DNA of 64,000 bases from Martelella mediterranea DSM 17316 (GCF_002043005.1 NZ_CP020330.1:2250001-2314000); one strand, 5' to 3'; counted from the stretch's first letter, positions 43,822 to 52,205 are shown. Notes: a model not told the origin generated them from the letters alone. Numbers and translations are program-made.

Positions 43822-43838
43822 GTTTCATAGTGTGAAAC
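43822..43838. promoter_or_regulatory. Island palindrome 3, GTTTCA-N5-TGAAAC
   Basis: GTTTCATAGTGTGAAAC, in the divergent gap between the SDR gene (start 43739) and the aldolase gene (start 43917). A looser second site, GTTTCACGGTGAGGAAAC, lies at 43880-43897 close to the aldolase start, so two regulator dimers might bind here. Confidence 0.78.
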
Positions 43839-43916
43839 CCTGTGAATCCCCGGTGTCTTGGGGATCGTGTGCCGCACTAGTTTCACGGTGAGGAAACGAG
43901 AGGGACAGATCCGAAT

Positions 43917-44702
43917 ATGTCAACGGAACAAACCGGCTTTGCGGCGCGATTGCGGGCAGGCGAGCCGCTTTACGGCACATTCGTCAAGACGCCGACATTT
44001 CACGCCACCGAGATCCTTGGATCAGTCGGCTATGATTTTGTCGTCATTGACGAGGAGCATGCGCCGATCAACCGCGAGTCGATCGAGGCCATGATCCTCG
44101 CCGCGCGGGCGCGGGGTGTGGCCGCGTTGGTGCGCGTCGGCGAGCCGACCGATTTCAACCTGATGGCGCAGCTCGATGCCGGGGCGGCCGGCGTCTTCAT
44201 CCCGCATGTCAATTCGGTGGAGAAGGCCGAGCGCGTGGCGGGGGCCTGCCGCTACAAGGGCGGCCGTCGCGGCTTTTCGCGCACCGGCAGGGCCGGGGAT
44301 TACGGCGCGGTCGCAACCGGCCAGCATCTGGCCGAGCAGGATGCCAACACGCTTTGCATCCCGATGATCGAAGACCCGGAAGCAATAGAGGTGATCGATG
44401 CCATCGCCGCCGTGGACGGGATCGCCGCCCTGTTCGTGGGGCGCGGCGATCTGTCGGTCGCGATGGGGGAGGCGAGCCAGACCTCGCCGGCCATACAGGC
44501 CGCTTCCGAAAAGGTGATCGCGGCGGGCCGCAAGGCGGGGAAGCCGGTCCTGATGCTTGCCACCAGCAGCGAGGACCAGGCCGCGCTCACGGCGTTGGGC
44601 GTCAGCGCCTTTCTGACGGGCTCGGATCAGGCGTTTCTCCGCCGCGCGGCTGCCGAGGCGCTCGCCGCCTGCCGCGCCGTCGACCAGAAAACGAAATCAT
44701 AA
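43917..44702 (+). CDS. HpcH/HpaI-family aldolase
   Basis: 261 residues. The barrel has the family landmarks LYGTFVKTPTFHATEILGSVGYDFVVIDEEHAPINRESIEAM (substrate and metal end), RVGEPTDFNLMAQLDAGAAGVFIPHVNSVEKAERVAGACRYKGGRRGFSRTGRAGDYG, and IPMIEDPEAIEVIDAIAAVDGIAALFVGRGDLSVAMG. H49-like in DEEH, the Arg of RVGEP and Glu/Asp metal ligands are kept. Characterised relatives cleave 4-hydroxy-2-oxo acids to pyruvate and an aldehyde, or act on malyl-CoA-like esters. It begins a three-gene unit (aldolase, cupin-like, DUF6282-1) with short gaps. Confidence 0.9.
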   Translation: MSTEQTGFAARLRAGEPLYGTFVKTPTFHATEILGSVGYDFVVIDEEHAPINRESIEAMILAARARGVAALVRVGEPTDFNLMAQLDAGAAGVFIPHVNSVEKAERVAGACRYKGGRRGFSRTGRAGDYGAVATGQHLAEQDANTLCIPMIEDPEAIEVIDAIAAVDGIAALFVGRGDLSVAMGEASQTSPAIQAASEKVIAAGRKAGKPVLMLATSSEDQAALTALGVSAFLTGSDQAFLRRAAAEALAACRAVDQKTKS

Positions 44703-44713
44703 AGGACGATATC

Positions 44714-45628
44714 ATGTATGTTGCCTCCGACCCGAGGTCGAAACTGGCCAAGGCCGCGAGCGAGGAAAAGCCGGACGCGGCCCCGGTCGCTGCCGCCGGC
44801 TATTTCATGTTCGATGACAGCCAGCCCTGCGACCAAAATGGCGATGTCCGGACCTGGTATGCCGAGGCGCAGAATTTCGTCGCGACCTATGCCGACCAGC
44901 CGGCCGGCAGCCGGATCGTGCGCGACCGGCAGGAGGACGAATATGTCGTCATCCTGCCCGAAAGGGAGACCCGCGCCGTTGTTTCATGGAACGGTTCGGA
45001 AACCCCGGTCGACGGATATTCCGTGGTCGTGGTGCCGGGCGGGCCGAGCGTGATTTCGTTCGAGGCCGGCGGGCCGGCGATCTGCTTCTTCACCCGAAAG
45101 GCCGCCGATATCGTCGCGCGCTGCGAGGCGCTGCTACCGGCCCATGAGCCCGATCGCAACGTGCCGCCGCTCGAGCCCTGGCCCGATCCCGTCGGCGGGT
45201 TCAAGGTGCGGGCCTATTCGCTGGACGTGCCGCAGGAGGAGGGCCGGTTCGGCCGGATCTTCCGCTCCACCAATTTCATGATCAATTTCGTCTATCCGCG
45301 GCAGGGACCGCGCGACCGCACCCAGCTCTCGCCGCACAAGCATGACGATTTCCAGCAATGCTCGCTGTGCCTTGCCGGCACCTATGTTCATCACCTGCGC
45401 TGGCCGTGGGAAACGGACGCCAATCTGTGGCGCGACGACGACCATGTGACCATCGGCGCGCCGTCGATCGCCATCATTCCGGCGGGCGCGCTGCACACGT
45501 CGGAAGCGGTTGGCGGGGGCACGAACCAGCTTGTGGACGTCTTTTGCCCGCCGCGCCGGGATTTTTCCAGACAGACCGGCTGGGTACTCAACGCCGATGA
45601 TTATCCCGCCCCCGCCAATGAGACCTGA
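44714..45628 (+). CDS. Cupin-like protein of unknown function
   Basis: 304 residues from ATG 44714, behind AAAGGACGAT. No signal peptide. The second half holds a beta-rich segment with PHKHDDFQQCSLCLAGTYVHHLRWPWETD and AIIPAGALHTSEAVGGGTNQLVDVF, which reads as a cupin: two His and a further His for a metal. The first half (residues 25-150) may be a second, degenerate barrel without metal ligands. It could be an isomerase, dioxygenase or lyase. I do not recognise the family by name. It lies between the aldolase and DUF6282-1 genes, 11 bases from each, so it probably belongs to the same pathway. Confidence 0.78.
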   Translation: MYVASDPRSKLAKAASEEKPDAAPVAAAGYFMFDDSQPCDQNGDVRTWYAEAQNFVATYADQPAGSRIVRDRQEDEYVVILPERETRAVVSWNGSETPVDGYSVVVVPGGPSVISFEAGGPAICFFTRKAADIVARCEALLPAHEPDRNVPPLEPWPDPVGGFKVRAYSLDVPQEEGRFGRIFRSTNFMINFVYPRQGPRDRTQLSPHKHDDFQQCSLCLAGTYVHHLRWPWETDANLWRDDDHVTIGAPSIAIIPAGALHTSEAVGGGTNQLVDVFCPPRRDFSRQTGWVLNADDYPAPANET

Positions 45629-45639
45629 GGAGACACTGA

Positions 45640-46557
45640 ATGGCTGAATTCGAAGCGCCGCCGAGACCGGAATACAATGCGCGGGTGGAAAAACTACTGG
45701 AGGGATCGGTCGATCTGCATTGCCACAGCGGCCCCGCCGCGATGCCGCGCATTCTCGACCATCATGAGCAGTTGATGGAAGCCGGCGAGGCCGGGTTCAA
45801 GGCCGTGGTCACCAAGGATCACTACTATCTCGGTACCTCGCACGCCATCATCCTGGAGAAGCTGTTCCCGGAAACGGGAGTGCGTTTCTTCTCCGGCATC
45901 GCGCTCAACAATGCCTCGGGTGGCATCAATCCGCATGCGGTCGATCATGCCGTGCGCCTTGGCGGCAAGATCGTGTGGATGCCGACGCTTTCGGCGGCCA
46001 ACCACATCAACAAGGTTTCGACCGAGGCCAAGGGTTTCCCCAAGGTCGCCGGCGCGCCCGACCCGATCCCGCTGACGGTGCTGGACGCAAATGGCAGGCT
46101 GACGGACGAAACGAAGCATGTGCTCGATATCATCGCCGCCGGCGACATCATCCTGGCGGGCGGTCATCTTGGCGTCGACGAGCAGTTCATCATGTTCGAG
46201 GAGGCGAAGGCCCGTGGCGTGCGCAAGATGCTCGTCAACCATCCGACCTATCTGATCGGCTGCAACGAGACCCATATCCGTCAGCTTGCCGGCATGGGGG
46301 TGATGATGGAGCATTCCATCACCCAGTTCATTCCCGGTCGCGGCCAGAAGAGCCCGCCGCAGGCCGTTATTCCGCTGATCGAGGCGGCGGGCGTGGCGAA
46401 CACCGTGTTCGGCTCCGACCTCGGCCTCAAGGGCGCCGCGCGTCCGGTGGACGGCTTCCGAATCATGATCGCCGAACTGCTCGACGCCGGTTATTCCGAG
46501 GATGATATCCGCAGGATGTTCGGCAGCAATGCCGCCGGGATGCTGAATCTGGATTGA
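45640..46557 (+). CDS. DUF6282-type hydrolase-like protein, paralogue 1
   Basis: 305 residues. The start follows GAGGAG. SVDLHCHSGPAAMPRILDHHEQLMEAGEAGFKAVVTKDHYYLGTS contains a D-x-H-x-H metal motif (D25, H27, H29) and KDH, as in amidohydrolase/PHP-type barrels; later AGGHLGVDEQFIMF and NHPTYLIG give further His. The family is known to me only as DUF6282 with no assigned function. It is the last gene of the aldolase unit and ends before a terminator. Two more paralogues lie on the other strand just beyond it. Confidence 0.82.
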   Translation: MAEFEAPPRPEYNARVEKLLEGSVDLHCHSGPAAMPRILDHHEQLMEAGEAGFKAVVTKDHYYLGTSHAIILEKLFPETGVRFFSGIALNNASGGINPHAVDHAVRLGGKIVWMPTLSAANHINKVSTEAKGFPKVAGAPDPIPLTVLDANGRLTDETKHVLDIIAAGDIILAGGHLGVDEQFIMFEEAKARGVRKMLVNHPTYLIGCNETHIRQLAGMGVMMEHSITQFIPGRGQKSPPQAVIPLIEAAGVANTVFGSDLGLKGAARPVDGFRIMIAELLDAGYSEDDIRRMFGSNAAGMLNLD

Positions 46558-46572
46558 GACGGCAGGGCGAAA

Positions 46573-46606
46573 GCCGCGGGCGGCAACGTCCGCGGCCTTT
46601 TGTTTT
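46573..46606. terminator. Bidirectional-type terminator between DUF6282 paralogues 1 and 2
   Basis: GCCGCGGGCG (46573-46582) pairs with CGTCCGCGGC (46587-46596), one G-T wobble, GCAA tetraloop, followed by CTTTTGTTTT. It ends the + strand aldolase unit and may also end the opposite unit. Confidence 0.9.
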
Positions 46607-46621
46607 CTCGCGGCCAAAGCT

Positions 46622-47518
46622 TCAGCGGTCCTGCGTAAGCCCCATAAGCTGCGCCGCGTTTTTCGCCAGCATCATCGTCATGTCTTCCTGCGCGATCCCG
46701 TGCTGCAGGCAGAGCCCGATCAGCGCGCGCAGCCCTTCCACGGGCTTGAGATTGCCGGTGTGACCGAGGCCCGAGCTGAAGACGATGCGTTCGGGACTTG
46801 CCGCCGCGATAACCGATGTCAGAACGCCGGGCGGGTGGCGGCGGTCCGGACTCTCGATAAAGGCGGCCGCGGTCAGTTCGATGAACGCGCCGTCCCGCGC
46901 CAGCTCCTCGATGTCCGCAAGCGTCGCGCCGGCGTAGTGCAGCGGCTGATTGACAAGCATGCGTCTGACGCCCGCCGCCCGCGCCGCTTCAAACAGCGGC
47001 AGGATTTCGCTGATATGCAGATGGCCGGACGCCAGCACGGCATCGTGTTGGGCAGTGATTTCGAGGATTTCGCGCACCGGCGCGGTAATCGCCCCTTTGG
47101 TGTCGAGCACGCTCAATGCCTCGCGCGGACGCATGGCGGGTCCGTCGTCGTTACTCCGATAGGCCATGCGGAGGTGATTGGCCGCCGAGATCGTCGGCAT
47201 CCAGATGATCCGTCCGCCGAGCTTGAGTTCATGCTCGACCGCGTAGGGATTGAGACCGCCGACATAGTTGTTGAGCACCACGCCTGAGAGGAGTTTCAGC
47301 GGCAGATCGGCGTAGACCGTCTTTTCGAGGATCGCGGCGACCGGCGTTGTGGGATAGAAATCGTCCCGGAACGCCACGGCGGCCATGCCGGCTGCGGCGG
47401 CTTCCTCGGCGGCGTAATCATGGGTGAAATGGCGCGGCTCCAGCGAAGGGCCGGTGCGGCAGTCGAGGTCGATCGCGCCGGTCAGGAGATGGTCGATATC
47501 GTCAAGGGGCGTGGTCAT
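46622..47518 (-). CDS. DUF6282-type protein, paralogue 2, metal ligands changed
   Basis: 298 residues, similar along its length to paralogues 1 and 3 (NNYVGGLNPYAVEHELKLGGRIIWMPTISAANHL, GHLHISEILPLFEAARAAGVRRMLVNQPLHYAGA). The metal motif of the others, DLHCHSGP, reads D17-L-D-C-R-T-G-P here, so both histidines are lost; KDH becomes RDD, and the HPTY motif becomes NQPLHY. GHLH is kept. The gene is intact and translationally coupled to paralogue 3 (4-base overlap 47515-47518), so it is unlikely to be decaying. It may be a partner subunit or a binding protein instead of an enzyme. Confidence 0.82.
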   Translation of the reverse strand: MTTPLDDIDHLLTGAIDLDCRTGPSLEPRHFTHDYAAEEAAAAGMAAVAFRDDFYPTTPVAAILEKTVYADLPLKLLSGVVLNNYVGGLNPYAVEHELKLGGRIIWMPTISAANHLRMAYRSNDDGPAMRPREALSVLDTKGAITAPVREILEITAQHDAVLASGHLHISEILPLFEAARAAGVRRMLVNQPLHYAGATLADIEELARDGAFIELTAAAFIESPDRRHPPGVLTSVIAAASPERIVFSSGLGHTGNLKPVEGLRALIGLCLQHGIAQEDMTMMLAKNAAQLMGLTQDR

Positions 47519-48444
47519 AACGGATCATCCGGCGGGTCGATGCCGATCAGGCGGCAGGCATTGGTCGAGGTCATGGTCCGGATTTCCTGGACGGTGAAAC
47601 CGAGATCGAGGCAGAGTTCGATGACCGCGCGAAAACCGGTAACCGGCTTGGGGTTGAAGGTCTGGCCGAGATCGGAGCCGATGATGGTACGGTCGAGACC
47701 CGCAGCGTCGACATAATCGCGCAGCGCCTCGAACGGAAACTTGCGCGACGGCCCCTCGATCAGCATGCAGGCGCAGTGTTCGAGATAGACCCCGAGTGCG
47801 GAGAGTTCCTTGAGATCATCCAGCTTGGCCTCGATCCAGTAGGTCGGATGGCTGACGAGCATGCGCGTGACGCCGCGCGCGCGGGCCTCGGTGAACAGCG
47901 GAAACATTTCGCTGACATGCAAATGTCCGCCGCACAAAACCGCGTCATGTTCGGCGATCAGGTCGAGGATGTCCTTGACCTCCGGCTTCAGTCGGCCCCG
48001 GTCGTCCAGTACGGAAAGACGCGTCGGTTCGCGCAGGCCGAGACGGCCGTGGAGGTTGTAGCGGAAGGCGGTCGTGAGGTGATTATGCGCGCATAGCGTC
48101 GGCATCCAGACCATGCGCGCGCCAAGCATCAGCCCGTGTTCGACCGCATACGGGTTCAGCCCGCCGAGCTGATTGTTGAGCGGCACGCCCGAAAGCAAGG
48201 TGAGGTTGGCATTGCCTTCCCTGAAACGCTCGAGCACCTGCATCACGGGCGTGTTGGAATAGAAATGATCCTTGAACAGCACGGCGTGGAGCCCCACCGC
48301 CTCCGCATCCCGGATTTCCTCCATATGGTCGAGCTTGCGCTCCATGATCGAGGGGCCGCTGTGGCAATGCAAATCCACGGCCCCGCGCAGCAGGCTGTCG
48401 ACGATTTCGGAGCGCGATTGCGTCGCGTCTTGCTGGTTGGCCAT
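47515..48444 (-). CDS. DUF6282-type hydrolase-like protein, paralogue 3
   Basis: 309 residues from ATG 48444, 5 bases after GGGAGGA; a GTG at 48462 lies before that ribosome site. The metal motif GAVDLHCHSGPSIMERKLDHMEEIRDAEAVGLHAVLFKDHFYSNT keeps H26, H28 and KDH, and GGHLHVSEM and SHPTYWIEAK follow. It is closest to paralogue 1 in motif content. It begins the minus-strand pair and is divergent from the monooxygenase gene, with palindrome 4 between them. Confidence 0.83.
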   Translation of the reverse strand: MANQQDATQSRSEIVDSLLRGAVDLHCHSGPSIMERKLDHMEEIRDAEAVGLHAVLFKDHFYSNTPVMQVLERFREGNANLTLLSGVPLNNQLGGLNPYAVEHGLMLGARMVWMPTLCAHNHLTTAFRYNLHGRLGLREPTRLSVLDDRGRLKPEVKDILDLIAEHDAVLCGGHLHVSEMFPLFTEARARGVTRMLVSHPTYWIEAKLDDLKELSALGVYLEHCACMLIEGPSRKFPFEALRDYVDAAGLDRTIIGSDLGQTFNPKPVTGFRAVIELCLDLGFTVQEIRTMTSTNACRLIGIDPPDDPL

Positions 48445-48512
48445 TTCTTTCCTCCCCGGCACCTCTACAGGGAAACAGAGCGCATGCGCGGCGACACCGC
48501 CAATTCAACTCC

Positions 48513-48529
48513 GTTTCACAATGTGAAAT
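48513..48529. promoter_or_regulatory. Island palindrome 4, GTTTCA-N5-TGAAAT
   Basis: GTTTCACAATGTGAAAT, in the divergent gap between DUF6282-3 (start 48444) and the monooxygenase gene (start 48602). One arm base differs from the perfect form. Confidence 0.75.
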
Positions 48530-48601
48530 CCCGGGAACGAGCAAGTCCGCATCGCCGAAGACTTGGCTAGCCTTCCTGAAGATTTCGGGAGGATAACCAG
48601 A

Positions 48602-50539
48602 ATGAATACACTCCACCCTCTTGCCAATGACCCGACAGCCACGGTCGAGCGCCATGATGTGCTGGTCGAGCGTTTGTCGGATGCCGACCCGTCCGCGCTG
48701 GTGATGGTTCTCGTGCAGCTGACCGGCGACATGGCGCTGCTCGACCATTACGGTCCGATGCTTTCCAAGCCGGGCGCCTTCGAGCACAGCATTCCCGATG
48801 GCGATATGCAGGCGTTCTTGAGCCGGCTTGCCGATGTCCTGCTCGATCCGCACCATGTCGAACCGGAAATCACCCCGGACCAACTGCATCGCATGATGAA
48901 CGTGTTCTGCCGGGAGGAGGTCTCGGCGCGCTACCTGCCCATGCTGTTCGAGGATCTGGGCTTCAAGCCGACGCCTGAGCATTTCGAAAACGCCAGTCCC
49001 AGGGCCAGGGCCCGCGCCGAAAAGTTCAACGTGCTGGTGATCGGGGCGGGCGCTTCGGGCATCAATGCCGGCATCAAACTGAACGAGGCCGGCATTCCCT
49101 ATGAGATCATCGAGCGAAATGAGGATGTCGGCGGCGTCTGGCATGAAAACACCTATCCCGATTGCGGCGTCGACAGCGCCAACCATCTCTACTGCTATTC
49201 TTTCGCGCTCAATCACAACTGGTCGCGCTACTACGTGCGGCAGGAGGAGCTGAAATCCTATCTTCGGGACTGTGCCCTCCGCTACGACGTTCTGAAACAT
49301 GTCCGGTTTCAGCAGGAAGTGCTGTCGCTCAGATACGACAATGAGGAAAAACTCTGGCATGCCGTGATCCGCATGCCGGATGGCACGACACGCAGGGCGA
49401 GCGCCCACGCGATTATCAGTTCCGTCGGCCAGTTGAACCAGCCGATGATCCCCGACATCAAGGGGCTTGAGAACTTCAAGGGCGAGCAGATGCACACCGC
49501 GCGCTGGAATCACGATTATGATTTCACGGGCAAGAACGTGGCCATGGTGGGAACCGGCGCGAGCGGCATGCAGGCCGGCCCGGCGACGGCCCGGATCGCG
49601 AAGCATCTGACCATTTATCAGCGGGCCGCCCCATGGGTCATTCCCCGGCACAACTACCACAACCTCGTCACCGACAATGTCAAATGGGTGCTTGCCAATG
49701 TGCCGCACTATGCCCGCTGGTACCGGTTCCTGCTGTTCTGGGCCTATGGCGACGGCATTCACGACGCGTTGGTGCGCGATCCGGCCTGGGCGGGCCGCAA
49801 GGATGCGATATCCCAGCGCTCCGCGGATATCCGCAAGGAATGGACGAAATATATCGACGAGGTGATGGCCGACCGCCGGGATCTGCGCGCCAAGGTGCTG
49901 CCGGATTATGCACCCTTCGGTAAACGGTCGCTCCGCGACAATGGCTGGTTCGAGACGCTCAAGCGCGACAATGTCGAGCTTAACAATGACGGCATCGATC
50001 ATATCGAGGCCGATGCGATCGTCGACAAGGCGGGCAGGCGCACGCCGGTGGACGCGATCATCTGGGCGACGGGGTTCCATGCCAGCCGGATGATCTATCC
50101 GATGGAGGTCGTCGGCGCGCATGGAAAATCGCTGCGCGAACTCTGGGGCGATGACGATCCGCGCGCCTATCTCGGCATCTGCGTGCCGGACTTCCCGAAT
50201 TTCTTCATGACTTACGGTCCCAATACCAATCTCGCCCATGGCGGCAGCATCATCTTCCAGGCCGAATGCCAGGTGCACTACATCGTCGAGTGCCTCGAAA
50301 TGCTGCTGGAGCGCGGCGACGCGGCGATGGAATGCACGAAGGCGGCGCATGACGCCTATAACGAGAAGCTGGACGCGATATTGAGCCGGATGGTCTGGAC
50401 CAATGAGGGGGTCACCAACTGGTACCAGAACAAGCGCGGACGGGTGACCACCAATTCTCCCTGGAAGCTGGTGGAATACTGGGAATTGACGCGCAAACCC
50501 GACCCGGAAGCCTTCGAATTTATTGGCGAGGACGCCTGA
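48602..50539 (+). CDS. Flavin-dependent monooxygenase, Baeyer-Villiger type
   Basis: 645 residues from ATG 48602, behind GGGAGGATAACC. After about 140 residues without a known motif comes the FAD motif LVIGAGASGINAGIKL (145-160), then NEDVGGVWHENTYPDCGVDSANHLYCYSF. The fingerprint F292-K-G-E-Q-M-H-T-A-R-W302 fits FxGxxxHxxxW, diagnostic of Baeyer-Villiger monooxygenases, and the NADPH motif VGTGASGMQAG follows (316-326). Such enzymes insert oxygen next to a carbonyl to give an ester or lactone. The substrate is unknown. The lipocalin-like gene starts 1 base after its stop. Confidence 0.92.
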   Translation: MNTLHPLANDPTATVERHDVLVERLSDADPSALVMVLVQLTGDMALLDHYGPMLSKPGAFEHSIPDGDMQAFLSRLADVLLDPHHVEPEITPDQLHRMMNVFCREEVSARYLPMLFEDLGFKPTPEHFENASPRARARAEKFNVLVIGAGASGINAGIKLNEAGIPYEIIERNEDVGGVWHENTYPDCGVDSANHLYCYSFALNHNWSRYYVRQEELKSYLRDCALRYDVLKHVRFQQEVLSLRYDNEEKLWHAVIRMPDGTTRRASAHAIISSVGQLNQPMIPDIKGLENFKGEQMHTARWNHDYDFTGKNVAMVGTGASGMQAGPATARIAKHLTIYQRAAPWVIPRHNYHNLVTDNVKWVLANVPHYARWYRFLLFWAYGDGIHDALVRDPAWAGRKDAISQRSADIRKEWTKYIDEVMADRRDLRAKVLPDYAPFGKRSLRDNGWFETLKRDNVELNNDGIDHIEADAIVDKAGRRTPVDAIIWATGFHASRMIYPMEVVGAHGKSLRELWGDDDPRAYLGICVPDFPNFFMTYGPNTNLAHGGSIIFQAECQVHYIVECLEMLLERGDAAMECTKAAHDAYNEKLDAILSRMVWTNEGVTNWYQNKRGRVTTNSPWKLVEYWELTRKPDPEAFEFIGEDA

Positions 50540-50540
50540 T

Positions 50541-50948
50541 ATGCAGGAACAACCCGACAAGTCCTATATGCTCATCGGCACCTGGAAACTGGTCAACATC
50601 GAAAACCGTGATGCCGACGGCAATATCCTGCGCTCCTCCTATGGGCCGAAGAAGATGGGACTGATCAGCTTCAACGACGATCACCGCATGATGGTGGTGA
50701 TCCAGGACGGCCGCGAGCACCGGCCGTCCACAAGACCGCGCGAATATTCATCCTATGCCGGAACCTATCGTTTCGACGGTGAGACGCTGGTGACGCGGGT
50801 TGATTGCTCGACGGTGCCCGACCGGATGGACACCGATCAGGTGCGCCCGGCGCGCTTCGAGGGCATGCGGCTGGTGCTGACCGCGCCGCCCGCCACATTC
50901 GACGGCGTCGTTAACTATCGTAATCTCACCTGGGAGAAGATACACTAG
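50541..50948 (+). CDS. Lipocalin-like protein
   Basis: 135 residues. MLIGTWKLVNIENRDADGNILRSSYGPKKMGLISFNDDHRMMVVIQ has the G-x-W start of a small cytoplasmic lipocalin-like barrel, and SYAGTYRFDGETLVTRVDCSTVPDRM and NLTWEKIH complete the strands. Members of this group often sit next to oxygenases or degradative enzymes and probably bind a hydrophobic ligand, but catalytic cases exist. It starts 1 base after the monooxygenase stop, so it is coupled with it. Confidence 0.82.
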   Translation: MQEQPDKSYMLIGTWKLVNIENRDADGNILRSSYGPKKMGLISFNDDHRMMVVIQDGREHRPSTRPREYSSYAGTYRFDGETLVTRVDCSTVPDRMDTDQVRPARFEGMRLVLTAPPATFDGVVNYRNLTWEKIH

Positions 50949-51105
50949 CCCGATGGCGGAAAGATCGGAATGCTCCGCCTTCGATACATGCGCATTCTCA
51001 GGGCAATGGATCGCCGCACCGCGTTGGAGGACGCGCGGCGATCGGCATCCGGTTCTCGCGAGCGGGTGCGGCTGAGAATGCGAGCGGGGTTCAAGGGAGG
51101 AAAAC

Positions 51106-51969
51106 ATGAACTCTTATCTGCCGGTCAATTCCGTTCTGCGTTCGCTTGAGGTCCTGAAGATTCTCAACCGCCAGCGGGTTTCGTCCGTCGATCATATCCA
51201 CCGGGTATCGGGTCTGCCGAAACCGACGGTGGTGCGTCTTCTCGAAACGCTGATCGAAGCGGGCTATGTTTCCAAAAGGGAGAGCGACAAGGGCTATCGC
51301 GTCACCTCGCAGGTGGCAGCGCTCAGTTGCGGTTTTCACGGCGCGCCGCTGGCGGTGGAGGCGGGGCGGCCCTGGGCGCAGGAACTGACCCGCGTCCACA
51401 AATGGCCGGTCGCGATCGCCGTACCCAACGGCAATGCGGTGATGGTCTGCGACACCACCTGCGGGGAAAGCCCGATGGCGCCCTATCACGCGCTGATCTA
51501 CAAGCGCATGGGGCTGGTGACGACCGCGCTCGGTCGCGCCTATCTTGCCTTCTGCCCGCCGGAGGAGCGCCGGCTGACGATGCAGTTGCTGAAGAATTCC
51601 TCCCATCCCGACAGCGAGATCATGGAACTCTCCGACATGGTGGATCACGTGATCCGCGTGACCCAGAAAATGCGGTTTGCCGAACGCATCGGCGTCAAGG
51701 CCTCGGAGCCGTCCTCCAGCGTCGCCGTGCCGATCTACGGACATGACGAAGGCAAGATTCTCGCCACCATCGGGATGACCTATTACACGCGGGCGGTGCG
51801 CCGTGAGGATGTTCTCAAACGTTATGTGCCCCAGTTGAAGGCTGCCTCCGCCGCGATCACGGAAAGCATCAAGCGCATGAGCAACGCGCTCGATACCGAA
51901 AGGGCGGAATGGCCAGGCGATGTTCCCGCCAGAAACGGCGAGTCCGAGCCGGTTGCCATCGGCGCCTGA
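51106..51969 (+). CDS. IclR-family regulator, candidate master regulator of the island
   Basis: 287 residues. Winged helix-turn-helix at about 6-65 (NSVLRSLEVLKILNRQRVSSVDHIHRVSGLPKPTVVRLLETLIEAGYVSKRESDKGYRVT) and the IclR effector domain (GRAYLAFCPPEERRLTMQLLKNS, RIGVKASEPSSSVAVPIYGHDEGKILATIGMTYYT). Effector pockets of this family bind small carboxylates or aromatic acids. It is the only regulator gene between 36 and 55 kb and is surrounded by units that carry the GTTTCA-N5-TGAAAY palindrome, which suits an IclR-type dimer. Upstream of it (50991-51001 and 51072-51082) is an 11-bp inverted pair, CGCATTCTCAG and CTGAGAATGCG, but no copy of the island palindrome. Confidence 0.92.
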   Translation: MNSYLPVNSVLRSLEVLKILNRQRVSSVDHIHRVSGLPKPTVVRLLETLIEAGYVSKRESDKGYRVTSQVAALSCGFHGAPLAVEAGRPWAQELTRVHKWPVAIAVPNGNAVMVCDTTCGESPMAPYHALIYKRMGLVTTALGRAYLAFCPPEERRLTMQLLKNSSHPDSEIMELSDMVDHVIRVTQKMRFAERIGVKASEPSSSVAVPIYGHDEGKILATIGMTYYTRAVRREDVLKRYVPQLKAASAAITESIKRMSNALDTERAEWPGDVPARNGESEPVAIGA

Positions 51970-52011
51970 GGCATATCGTGCCTTGGCCGCTCCCGGTTTT
52001 CATGCGGGCGA

Positions 52012-52028
52012 GTTTCATGGCGTGAAAT
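52012..52028. promoter_or_regulatory. Island palindrome 5, GTTTCA-N5-TGAAAT
   Basis: GTTTCATGGCGTGAAAT, 43 bases after the iclR-type stop and 178 bases before the start of the TAXI binding protein. It marks the promoter gap of the TRAP transporter operon. Confidence 0.75.
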
Positions 52029-52205
52029 GCGTGGGGCTGCCGCTGGCGCAGCCCTCTGCTTCCTCTACTCTCCCGCTTCAAGCCTTGACTGGCGCGCCTG
52101 CCGGAAGTGGAAAGGCGTTTCGGCTTTCACTGGAGGAAATGGCAAGCCGACCGTCGGGCGACTGCATTCGGAGGAGCAGGCCTCAGGGCCGCAGGAGGAG
52201 AAAAA

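Noticed and set aside
48083..50560. Minus-strand open frame of 825 codons opposite the monooxygenase.
   Set aside because: It runs through the conserved Baeyer-Villiger gene and part of DUF6282-3 in another frame and has no family motif.
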